Below, in pieces: positions 24,400 through 31,186 of a DNA stretch of 34,731 nt. Under the pieces are notes generated by a model that worked only from the letters and a program-made list of their open reading frames with translations, did no database searches and was not told the DNA's origin. Numbering within the stretch: the first letter of the stretch is position 1; every line of letters begins with the position of its first letter. This stretch comes from an uncultured Muribaculaceae bacterium (GTDB lineage Bacteria; Bacteroidota; Bacteroidia; Bacteroidales; Muribaculaceae). The stretch spans positions 1-34,731 of the forward strand of contig CANRCT010000032.1 in assembly GCA_947629175.1 (NCBI GenBank), read 5' to 3'. Both the position numbers and the translations under genes were made by a program.

Positions 24400-25428
24400 G
24401 TGGTCAAAGGCTCCATCAGCCCGGAAATGAATGGAAAGACACTTTACCTACTGACGGTAGACAATCTTAAAGCCATCGATTCGACAAGAGTGTCCGACGG
24501 ACAATTCAAATTCGAGGGTAACATCGATCGTTCGCGTTACAGCTATATAGCATTCAAGGAAAACATTCCGGGAGGGGTCCGCACCAACTTCATAGCCGAT
24601 CTCATAACGGAGCCGGGCACTACCGTGATGGACATGGAGCAGAGACTGCCGGCAAGCGGAGGCGAACTCAACACCAGATTCGCCAAACTATGGGCGCCGC
24701 TCATCGAACGGCAGAAAGCTGTTGTGGCACAAATCAAGCAGCTTGAGGCCGACTCGCTTGACCGCGCCGCAATGATGCAGAGATATCAGGAGATAATCGA
24801 TGCTTATATGGCTACCCTTAATCCCGCGCTGAAAGACATACTGTCAACCGACAACGACAATCCGATCGGGGAGGCAGCCATCAGATATTACGCCCACAAT
24901 TGCCGGCCTGAAGAGTGGCAGAATGTCTACGATCGTCTGGGGCCGAGTCTCAAAGAGCTGGATTTCGTCAAAAACCACAACAACCAGGTCAACCGCATAC
25001 TCGGCACTGCAGTCGGGCGGCCATTCGTTGACCTGACAGGAAAGAGCACCGACGGCAGCGAGGCGCGGCTCTCCGACTTTGTCGGCAAAGGCAAATATGT
25101 GCTCGCCGACTTCTGGGCGAGCTGGTGCGGCCCGTGCCGCATGGAGGCGCAGGAAACTCTCATCCCTTTGTATGAGAAATACAAAAACGACGACCGATTC
25201 ACCATACTCGGCGTAGCCACCTGGGATGAAGCCGACAATAGCAAAGCTGCGATTGAACGTCTCGGCTACCGGTGGCCGCAGATCATCGGATGCGGCACCG
25301 CGCCGTCGGAAGCCTACGGCTTCAACGCCATACCGATGATAATACTCTTCGGTCCCGACGGCACAATTCTTGCCCGCGGCATACGCGGCCCGGAAATCAC
25401 TGCGAAGATAAGCGAACTGCTCGACTGA
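24400..25428 (+). CDS. TlpA-like thioredoxin with DUF4369 domain (signal peptide frameshifted)
   Basis: The open frame from a GTG at 24400 gives 342 residues, but the true start is probably the ATG at 24335 with a one-base frameshift inside the signal peptide. An N-terminal DUF4369-type beta domain (VKGSISPEMNGKTLYLL...) covers about residues 1-100, and a helical linker follows. The AhpC/TSA-thioredoxin domain begins near residue 205 with PFVDLTGKSTDGSEARLSDF. The redox motif WCGPC has Cys243 and Cys246, followed by MEAQ, and the cis-proline segment is NAIPMIILF. Such proteins reduce disulfides in the periplasm or act in outer-membrane protein biogenesis. If the frameshift is real, the protein would stay in the cytoplasm or not be made. 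Confidence 0.85.
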   Translation: MVKGSISPEMNGKTLYLLTVDNLKAIDSTRVSDGQFKFEGNIDRSRYSYIAFKENIPGGVRTNFIADLITEPGTTVMDMEQRLPASGGELNTRFAKLWAPLIERQKAVVAQIKQLEADSLDRAAMMQRYQEIIDAYMATLNPALKDILSTDNDNPIGEAAIRYYAHNCRPEEWQNVYDRLGPSLKELDFVKNHNNQVNRILGTAVGRPFVDLTGKSTDGSEARLSDFVGKGKYVLADFWASWCGPCRMEAQETLIPLYEKYKNDDRFTILGVATWDEADNSKAAIERLGYRWPQIIGCGTAPSEAYGFNAIPMIILFGPDGTILARGIRGPEITAKISELLD

Positions 25429-25623
25429 ACCTCATGGCTCGCCGATACCCTGACATACGATGATTTCACCCTCGGGCTGAACCGCCGGAGTGTCATCGCG
25501 TAATCATCAAGTTTCCTCCCCACGGCCGCACCGTTACTTCATGATTACAAATCACCTGACGTCGTTTCTAAAATTCTGGAATACCGAATTATTTCGTGAT
25601 TTTGCTTAAAAATCAAGACGCCA

Positions 25624-26520
25624 ATGACTGTTATGGATTACAACACTAACAATATTCAATCTGATAGTGAGAATGAAATTATTCTATACCAGCCGGATTC
25701 CACCTTATCATTAGATGTCAGGGTGGAGGATGAGACTGTATGGCTCACTCAGGCGCAAATGACAGAGTTGTTTCAAACCACAAGAAATAATATTACACTT
25801 CACATCCGCAATATTTTCAAGGAGGGAGAATTAGAGGAACATTCAGTATGTAAGGAATCCTTACTAACTGCTGCCGATAGGAAACGATATAAGACAAAAT
25901 TATATTCACTTGACGTTATAATCTCTGTCGGTTATCGTGTTAAATCAATACGCGGCACACAGTTCCGTCAATGGGCCAACAAAGTTTTGAAAGAATATCT
26001 GCTCAGAGGATATAGCATGAATCAACGTATGCTGCAAATGGAAAGCCGCCTCGACCGCCGTCTGTCGGAGCATGACCATCAGATAAAAGAGCTTTCAGGC
26101 AAGGTTGACTTCTTCCTTAAAACATCGTTGCCGCCACGTGAGGGCATTCTTTTCGACGGGCAGATCTTCGACGCTCACGTCTTTGTATGCGATCTTATAA
26201 GACGCGCCACCAGCCGAATCATCCTGATTGACAACTACATCGACGAAACTGTACTGACATTGCTCGACAAACGCAATCAGGGAGTAGCGGCCGCTATATA
26301 TACCAAGAAGATTGACAACAACCTGCGTCTTGACATCAAACGGCACAACAAGCAGTATGCGCCAGTGGCTGTCATGACAGCACCTGACATCCACGACCGT
26401 TTTCTGATTATTGACGATACACTCTATCATATCGGCGCATCCGTCAAGGATCTCGGTAAGAAACTTTTCGCTTTCTCACGGATGGAAGCCTCACCATCGG
26501 TCATCCTCAACAATCTTTGA
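25624..26520 (+). CDS. RhuM-family protein with C-terminal PLD-like domain
   Basis: A 298-residue protein. Residues 15-130 match the virulence RhuM family: LDVRVEDETVWLTQAQMTELFQTTRNNITLHIRNIF, then YSLDVIISVGYRVKSIRGTQFRQWA. This module is thought to be DNA-binding. A coiled linker (about 135-165) leads to a C-terminal domain with HDRFLIIDD...HIGAS, an HxRx4D variant of the phospholipase D HxKx4D motif (His257, Arg259, Asp264) followed by GxS. The first 400 bases are more AT-rich than the rest, so the two modules may differ in origin. The same C-terminal domain ends the ORF6N gene 1 kb downstream. A nuclease-like or nucleic-acid-processing role is inference; only one HKD-like motif is visible, so activity would need a dimer. 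Confidence 0.8.
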   Translation: MTVMDYNTNNIQSDSENEIILYQPDSTLSLDVRVEDETVWLTQAQMTELFQTTRNNITLHIRNIFKEGELEEHSVCKESLLTAADRKRYKTKLYSLDVIISVGYRVKSIRGTQFRQWANKVLKEYLLRGYSMNQRMLQMESRLDRRLSEHDHQIKELSGKVDFFLKTSLPPREGILFDGQIFDAHVFVCDLIRRATSRIILIDNYIDETVLTLLDKRNQGVAAAIYTKKIDNNLRLDIKRHNKQYAPVAVMTAPDIHDRFLIIDDTLYHIGASVKDLGKKLFAFSRMEASPSVILNNL

Positions 26521-26602
26521 GAACGCCATCGGTGACATCAACATGCGGCGAATAAGAACCAGCTACATAAACAACATAGTGCGATAGCTTCACGAGGCAA
26601 TG

Positions 26603-26839
26603 TCATTTCGATCCTGTTGTCAGTCCGATGGCCGTAAGAACAAATCCTGCAATCATAATGATACCCCATATCCATATCAGTCGTCTCATCCGTGGAGACA
26701 CTGGTCCGAAGCCAAACCCTTCGACCAACGGCCGTTGACCGTCAACTCTGCTTCTGAATCCTTTGACAGCCACAAAGATACCATAGAGTGAGCCCACGAG
26801 CAATATGATCAGTCCGCTATAAATGAAGAAATCAACCAT
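26603..26839 (-). CDS. Small two-helix membrane protein
   Basis: A 78-residue protein with helices at about residues 5-26 and 53-73 separated by a basic, Gly/Pro-containing loop (RSRVDGQRPLVEGFGFGPVSPRMRRL). The open reading frame is supported by this clean two-helix layout and by a purine-rich GGGGAAAAG stretch about 10 bases before the ATG. It lies alone on the minus strand between the RhuM and ORF6N genes. No family recognised; function unknown. Confidence 0.55.
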   Translation of the reverse strand: MVDFFIYSGLIILLVGSLYGIFVAVKGFRSRVDGQRPLVEGFGFGPVSPRMRRLIWIWGIIMIAGFVLTAIGLTTGSK

Positions 26840-26942
26840 TGGTCAGTGCTTTTCCCCTAAAACGCATACAATTTTCTATCGGTTCAAGGTACTCATTTCC
26901 TGCGACCCGTCTCAGGCGCCAACAAATCACTATTCTAATCCG

Positions 26943-26972
26943 TTGGGAGACATAATATTTTTCTTATCTTTG
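26943..26972 (+). promoter_or_regulatory. Promoter of the ORF6N gene
   Basis: TTG at 26943-26945, a 19-base spacer and TATCTTTG at 26965-26972. The expected start of transcription is close to 26979, only a base or two before the ATG at 26981, so the message would be leaderless unless a downstream ATG (27005 or 27044) is used. Confidence 0.65.
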
Positions 26973-26980
26973 CAAGTATT

Positions 26981-27589
26981 ATGAGAGAATACGAAGATCA
27001 AGACATGTCAGGAACGGTTGGCAATAGCGCTGACGGAGCCCTGATGCCTATTGAGAATCTAATTCATGTGATTCGCGGGCAACAGGTTATGATCGACAGC
27101 GATCTGGCCAGGCTATACGGTGTCGAGACGAAATACTTAAAAAGAGCAGTAAAAGCCAACATCAAAAGATTTCCATCCGATTTTATGTTTGAGCTTAAAG
27201 CGGAGGAGTTCGAGAGTTTGAGGTGCAGTTTTTGCACCTCAAATGCAAAATCACAACGAGGCGGTACGAGATACCTGCCATTTGCGTTTACCGAACAGGG
27301 AGTCGCGATGCTTAGCGGAGTATTAAAATCCGAGACTGCGATAGAGGTAAATATCCGTATCATGCGCGCTTTCACGGCAATGCGCAGCTTCCTGATGAGC
27401 AATGGCCACGTGTTTCAACGCCTTGAAGCGGTGGAGCATCACCAGCTGCTCTTGCAGAAGCATCTCTCTGACACGGACAGGAAAATCGATGAGATACTGA
27501 CGCGCCTTGATGGCGGGGATTCAGAGCCGATAGAGGGATTTTTTTTGAAGGCCAGTTCTTCGACGCCTATTCACTCATATCCGATTTAA
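26981..27589 (+). CDS. ORF6N-domain protein, reading frame broken near its C-terminal domain
   Basis: A 202-residue frame. Residues 22-115 are an ORF6N domain: IENLIHVIRGQQVMIDSDLARLYGVETKYLKRAVKANIKRFPSDFMFEL, then FAFTEQGVAMLSGVLKSETAIEVNIRIMRAF. ORF6N is a DNA-binding module common in phage antirepressor-like proteins. A helical linker (VFQRLEAVEHHQLLLQKHLSDTDRKIDEIL) follows, as in the RhuM gene. At the T8 tract 27539-27546 the frame leaves the PLD-like domain and ends in about 15 unrelated residues. One extra T would give a full protein of about 311 residues ending at 27915. It has its own promoter. Either a pseudogene, a slippage-controlled gene, or a homopolymer sequencing error. Confidence 0.75.
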   Translation: MREYEDQDMSGTVGNSADGALMPIENLIHVIRGQQVMIDSDLARLYGVETKYLKRAVKANIKRFPSDFMFELKAEEFESLRCSFCTSNAKSQRGGTRYLPFAFTEQGVAMLSGVLKSETAIEVNIRIMRAFTAMRSFLMSNGHVFQRLEAVEHHQLLLQKHLSDTDRKIDEILTRLDGGDSEPIEGFFLKASSSTPIHSYPI

Positions 27590-27915
27590 TCAGAAAAGCC
27601 ACAAAAAGGATTATCCTCATAGACAACTATGTGGACGACAGAATACTGAAAGTGCTGACAAAACGCCAGGAAGGGGTGTTGGCAACAATCTATACCGACC
27701 CGAGCCATTCCCAGATCACCAATGATCTGCGGCGCCACAACGCCCAATATCCCCGAATAGAAGTGAGAAATTGCTCGAACGTGCATGACCGGTTTCTGAT
27801 AATAGACGACACCGTCTACTTCATCGGCGGCTCTATCAAGGATCTTGGGAAGAAAATTGTCGCTTTCAGTCAGATGCATCAGAATCCCGAAAGCATTCTC
27901 ACGCGGCTCCGTTAA
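27541..27915 (+). pseudogene. PLD-like C-terminal domain of the ORF6N gene, in the shifted frame
   Basis: From 27541 the other frame reads FFEGQFFDAYSLISDLIRK and continues without interruption to 27915. It aligns along its length with residues 170-298 of the RhuM protein: RIILIDNYVDD, VHDRFLIIDDTVYFIGGSIKDLGKKIVAFSQM. It carries the same HxRx4D...GxS motif. There is no sensible independent start close to its beginning, so it is the displaced end of the upstream gene rather than a separate gene. Confidence 0.8.
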
Positions 27916-27949
27916 TCCGTCAGAAATGCTCTTTATTGATTATTTTTCA

Positions 27950-27957
27950 TAACTTTG
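27950..27957 (+). promoter_or_regulatory. -7 element of the GH63-like gene
   Basis: TAACTTTG followed by CGG at 27950-27957, about 18 bases before the ATG at 27975. Upstream DNA is T-rich; no ideal -33 element. Confidence 0.65.
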
Positions 27958-27974
27958 CGGAAATTCTTACGACC

Positions 27975-29525
27975 ATGATAAAATCATCACTGCTACGCTT
28001 CATCGCCCTTACACTTTTATGCGCGTCGGCCGCCGCGGCATCCGCCCAGTGGAATACCGTTCCGCCTGACGCTGTAGTCCCCGACTGGCGGTCGGAAGTG
28101 CCGATCGCCGTACATCCCGACACGTCGCTCGTAAAGCTTTACGAGCGGGCATGGGAGATAGCTTCTGGACGCGTGCGCCGCGGTCCCGAAGGGATGGTGG
28201 CATCGCCATATCTCGACGAAAACTGCTATGACGACCAGATATGGATATGGGACGGCTGCTTCATGGTGATGTTCTCCAAGTATGCCCCGCAGGCGTTTCC
28301 GGGCAAGGAAACCCTGATGAACTACTACGCACCGATCCACGACGGCGCGCCGAGTCCGCTCCGCATACATCTGCGCGACAATCCGCCCCTGTTTGCCTGG
28401 GTAGAGAAGGAAAACTATCTTTTCACCGGCGACACGGCACAGATCGACATGGTGCTCCGCGACAAACGCTACCTGCAGAAGCATTACGACTACTTCAACT
28501 CGCTGCAATGCGGCGAACGCAACGATGAGCTTTCGACCCAGCCGATCAGAATCACCGTGCGCCGCGACTCTCTGGGCGAGGTGATCGGCTATTCATGGCA
28601 TGGAGGGGCCTCGGGCATGGACAATACGCCGCGAGGCCGCGACTGCGGAGGCTATCAGGGAGCGTTGTGGATCGACGCCATCAGCCAGCAGGCTCTTGCT
28701 GCAACGAACATAGCCGAACTGTGCCGCCTGCGAGGCGACAGCACGGAGGCAACGCGATGGCAGAAAGAGTTCGAACGGCTGCGCACGCTTGTCAACGACC
28801 GCTACTGGGATGAGCGCGACGGATACTATTACGACGTGAATCTTGCCACCGGCGAGCCTTCGAGGGTGATGACACCGGCTTCGTTCTGGGCGATGCTTGC
28901 GGGCATACCCGACTCACTGCAGGCATCAAGAATGGTGGAACGCCTGCGGTCGGAAGCGTTCATGGGCGGAGAACGCCCGTGGAACTCACTCTCGCGGTCG
29001 GATCAGGATTTCGACTCCGTGACCGGCAACTACTGGCGCGGCGGCATATGGCTGCCGATCGTCTACATGGGTTCGAAGGCGCTCGAACGCTACGGCTACA
29101 CCGCGCTGGCCGATTCCCTGGCCGAGAAAGTCGTCAGAATGCAGGCCCGCATATATGAGCAGACCGAGCCCCACACGATATGGGAATGCTACAGCCCGGT
29201 AGCCGACGAGCCGTCGACTGAGCATGGCCACCGTGTGCGTCAGGAGTTCTGCGGATGGTCGGCATTAGGGCCTATATCGCTGTTTATCGAGAACATTATG
29301 GGATTCCGCAAGGCCGACGCGCTCAACCATACTCTGACATGGGACATCAAGCCATCCAACGGCACTCACGGACTGCGACGCCTGCGATTCGGCGACGTCG
29401 AGACATCTCTGATCTACGACGCGCCTGCCAATTCGATATCGGTAAGCGCCAACCGCCCCTATACTCTCATAGCTAACGGGCGCCGCATACCCATATCCGC
29501 CGGCGACACCATCATCACCCTCTGA
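27975..29525 (+). CDS. Secreted (alpha/alpha)6-barrel glycosidase, GH63/GH37-like
   Basis: A 516-residue exported protein from the ATG at 27975, chosen because an earlier in-frame codon at 27936 would precede the promoter. The signal peptide ends near residue 24 (AAASAQW). The barrel has the landmarks IWIWDGCFMVMF, LRDNPPLFAWVE, HGGASGMDNTPRG, ERPWNSLSRSDQDFD, TGNYWRGGIWLPIVYMG and EHGHRVRQEFCGWSALGP. These fit the mannosylglycerate-hydrolase-like/GH63 group, related to trehalases (GH37), where Asp and Glu side chains act in inversion. A small beta domain closes the protein. Substrate is likely an alpha-gluco- or alpha-mannoside; the sequence does not settle which. Confidence 0.82.
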   Translation: MIKSSLLRFIALTLLCASAAAASAQWNTVPPDAVVPDWRSEVPIAVHPDTSLVKLYERAWEIASGRVRRGPEGMVASPYLDENCYDDQIWIWDGCFMVMFSKYAPQAFPGKETLMNYYAPIHDGAPSPLRIHLRDNPPLFAWVEKENYLFTGDTAQIDMVLRDKRYLQKHYDYFNSLQCGERNDELSTQPIRITVRRDSLGEVIGYSWHGGASGMDNTPRGRDCGGYQGALWIDAISQQALAATNIAELCRLRGDSTEATRWQKEFERLRTLVNDRYWDERDGYYYDVNLATGEPSRVMTPASFWAMLAGIPDSLQASRMVERLRSEAFMGGERPWNSLSRSDQDFDSVTGNYWRGGIWLPIVYMGSKALERYGYTALADSLAEKVVRMQARIYEQTEPHTIWECYSPVADEPSTEHGHRVRQEFCGWSALGPISLFIENIMGFRKADALNHTLTWDIKPSNGTHGLRRLRFGDVETSLIYDAPANSISVSANRPYTLIANGRRIPISAGDTIITL

Positions 29526-29621
29526 CCGTGCGCGAACAGAACCCCGATGGAGTCAAGCAGTGTTATTTGAATCTAAAACTATCAGTACTGCAAAATTATT
29601 CACAAAACTTACCGAATCAAT

Positions 29622-30515
29622 ATGAATGACATCGTTGTAGGAATGGGCGAAGCCTTATGGGACGTTCTCCCGGAGGGCAAGAAGATCGGCGGTGCACCGG
29701 CCAACTTCGCATATCATGTATCGCAGTTCGGATTGCCGAGCTGTGTAGTTAGCGCGGTAGGCGATGACGCCCTCGGTAAAGAGATCGTGGATAATTTCAC
29801 CTCAAAAGGACTTAACCAGCTCATTGCCGAAGTACCATACCCGACAGGAACAGTACAGGTCGAAATCGACGAGGCCGGTGTCCCGCAGTACGAAATCAAA
29901 GAAAACGTGGCATGGGATAACATTCCCTTTACCTCCTCTCTTGAACGACTGGCCGAAAAGACCAAGGCGGTGTGCTTCGGTTCTCTTGCACAACGCAATG
30001 CAGTATCGCGCAATACTATCAACCGGTTTCTTGACGCTATGCCTCAGACCGAAGATTCCCTTGTAGTTTTCGATATAAATCTCCGTCAGGGATTTTACGA
30101 CGAGGAAACACTTTGCGACTCAATGAAGCGCTGCAATATCCTCAAAATAAATGATGAAGAACTTGTCGCTGTAAGCCGTATGTTCGGCTACCCCGGCATC
30201 GACTTTCAGGACAAATGCTGGATCCTTCTCGGCAAATACAATCTCAGGATGCTCATCCTCACATGCGGCATCAACGGCAGCTATGTGTTCACTCCCGGCA
30301 ACGTGTCATTCCAGCCCACGCCTGAAGTGGAAGTAGCGGATACCGTCGGCGCCGGCGACAGCTTTACCGCCGCGTTTATATCGTCGCTTCTCAAAGGCAA
30401 GAGTGTGCAGGAAGCCCATTCCCGTGCTGTCCAGACTTCGGCCTATGTCTGCACACAAAAAGGAGCAATGCCCGTTCTCCCATCCGGACTGACCGAGCAA
30501 CCCCCGATCGCCTGA
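29622..30515 (+). CDS. PfkB-family sugar kinase (fructokinase-like)
   Basis: A 297-residue cytosolic kinase of the ribokinase/PfkB fold that phosphorylates a sugar with ATP. The N-terminus has GMGEALWDVLPEGKKIGGAPANFAYH, the substrate-binding GG signature typical of bacterial fructokinases. The second signature DTVGAGDSFTAAF carries the catalytic base Asp246 and the anion hole. Length is normal. Fructokinase is most likely because of the EALWD and GGAPANFA motifs, but other hexoses or nucleosides are possible. It follows the glycosidase gene by 96 bases and could take up sugars it releases. Confidence 0.9.
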   Translation: MNDIVVGMGEALWDVLPEGKKIGGAPANFAYHVSQFGLPSCVVSAVGDDALGKEIVDNFTSKGLNQLIAEVPYPTGTVQVEIDEAGVPQYEIKENVAWDNIPFTSSLERLAEKTKAVCFGSLAQRNAVSRNTINRFLDAMPQTEDSLVVFDINLRQGFYDEETLCDSMKRCNILKINDEELVAVSRMFGYPGIDFQDKCWILLGKYNLRMLILTCGINGSYVFTPGNVSFQPTPEVEVADTVGAGDSFTAAFISSLLKGKSVQEAHSRAVQTSAYVCTQKGAMPVLPSGLTEQPPIA

Positions 30516-30540
30516 ATGCTCTCCCCCCCCTTCCCGTTTA

Positions 30541-30774
30541 TTATTCAAGCAGACCCATAGATTTGGCTATACGGCAGGCTTCGTGTGTATTCTTTACCTG
30601 AAGCTTGCCGATTATTTCCTGACGGTGGCGACTGACAGTGTGGATACTGATGTGCAACTGAGCGGCTATTTCACCGCTTTTCATTCCTTTGTCTATCATC
30701 GCAAGAATCTGACGCTCCCGTATGGGCTTGGATTGTCCGGCAATTTGTATGTATATAAAACAACCCCGCCGCAA
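30541..30774 (-). pseudogene. LuxR-type HTH fragment
   Basis: A 77-residue frame from a TTG codon, with an in-frame stop just upstream (about 30784-30786). Residues 14-77 are a complete LuxR/GerE helix-turn-helix: PIRERQILAMIDKGMKSGEIAAQLHISIHTVSRHRQEIIGKLQVKNTHEACRIAKSMGL. Proteins of this kind normally have a sensor or receiver domain in front, which is absent here, along with a plausible ATG and promoter. The fragment ends 25 bases from the PfkB stop (convergent) and starts next to the structured element at 30806-30887, suggesting that the 5' part was lost by rearrangement. A short expressed DNA-binding protein cannot be excluded. Confidence 0.6.
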
Positions 30775-30795
30775 GACATTTACTTACAGCGGGAT

Positions 30796-30803
30796 TAACT
30801 TTG
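30796..30803 (+). promoter_or_regulatory. -7 element in front of the cloverleaf element
   Basis: TAACTTTG at 30796-30803, with transcription expected near 30810, at the very start of the structured element. No -33 element. Confidence 0.5.
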
Positions 30804-30805
30804 TT

Positions 30806-30887
30806 GTTTGCGGAGAGAGAGGGATTCTTGCTGCGCAAGCGCTTCGCGATAACGAACCCCCGGGGTTCTCATCCCTCTCTCTCAAAC
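30806..30887. ncRNA. Cloverleaf-folding element, candidate small RNA or palindromic repeat
   Basis: A 13-base perfect outer stem (30813-30825 with 30871-30883), extended by 4 pairs across a 3-base bulge, closes a four-way junction with three hairpins. These are 30827-30839 (5 pairs), 30840-30848 (3 pairs) and 30854-30868 (7 pairs around one base). It has a -7 element upstream and a terminator hairpin at 30892-30915 downstream, so it could be a transcript of about 105 bases. The outer stem is too long for a tRNA and there is no tRNA consensus. As DNA it could also form a cruciform, such as an integration or REP-like site. Fold is certain from the bases; function unknown. Confidence 0.5.
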
Positions 30888-30891
30888 GCAA

Positions 30892-30915
30892 AAAAGCAGC
30901 CCTAAGGCTGCTTTT
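30892..30915. terminator. Bidirectional terminator
   Basis: AAAAGCAGCC (30892-30901) pairs with GGCTGCTTTT (30906-30915) around a 4-base loop. T4 follows on the plus strand, and six T on the minus strand (30895-30890), so it is stronger for transcripts coming from the AT-rich side. Confidence 0.85.
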
Positions 30916-31125
30916 GGCGGAGAGACGGGGTTATGAACCTACTCCCCCATATCTTTCAAATTCAATGCGTTATCAATATGTCAAAGCCTTAGGGGGTACA
31001 ACTTAGGTTACAAGAATAACGCTTTTCTGTCACCTTTTGGCTGTTCGTTGTCTGCCTAAAACTACGGTTCAAAGATACGGCTTTCTTTTGATATGTGCAA
31101 ATTATTGAAAATAAATCTTCTGCGG
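30916..31125. other. Edge of the AT-rich block: possible att/tRNA-end remnant and minus-strand transcript
   Basis: The word GCGGAGAGA followed by a G-rich run occurs at 30810-30826 and again at 30917-30933. Its complement, ending TCTCTCCGC, resembles the 3' end of Bacteroidales serine tRNAs, a common integrase target. Beyond about 31000 the DNA becomes AT-rich and stays so to the window end. No tRNA, integrase or open frame was found here. Confidence 0.35.
31070..31101 (-). promoter_or_regulatory. Near-consensus minus-strand promoter without a downstream gene
   Basis: On the minus strand: TTTG (31101-31098), a 20-base spacer, TATCTTTG (31077-31070). A transcript from about 31063 would run about 170 bases to the terminator at 30915-30890 and holds no usable open frame. 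Confidence 0.65.
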
Positions 31126-31176
31126 TTAGTGCAAGGTGCAAGCTATATATAGATATATACTTGCACCTTGCACTAA
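31126..31176. repeat. Large perfect inverted repeat downstream of the AraC gene
   Basis: A 17-base arm (31126-31142) and its exact complement (31160-31176) flank a 17-base AT-rich loop that is itself self-complementary. Each arm contains a tandem GTGCAAG repeat. It lies 10 bases beyond the AraC stop. No T run follows the hairpin on the minus strand, so it is not a classic terminator for that gene. Confidence 0.85.
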
Positions 31177-31186
31177 AAAAAGAACT

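Noticed and set aside
30806-30887. A tRNA or tmRNA gene at the cloverleaf element
   Set aside because: The closing stem is 13 bases rather than 7, hairpin sizes do not fit D, anticodon and T arms, and the T-loop consensus is interrupted. Only the partial resemblance to a tRNA 3' end is retained as an att hypothesis.
30806-30887. Integron attC site
   Set aside because: The fold is suggestive, but the required RYYYAAC and GTTRRRY core sites are not at the ends, and no integron integrase is seen.
30722-31006. A 94-residue plus-strand frame across the structured element
   Set aside because: It spans a hairpin element, a terminator and the GC step; translations like this arise from tRNA-end-like or palindromic DNA and are not genes.
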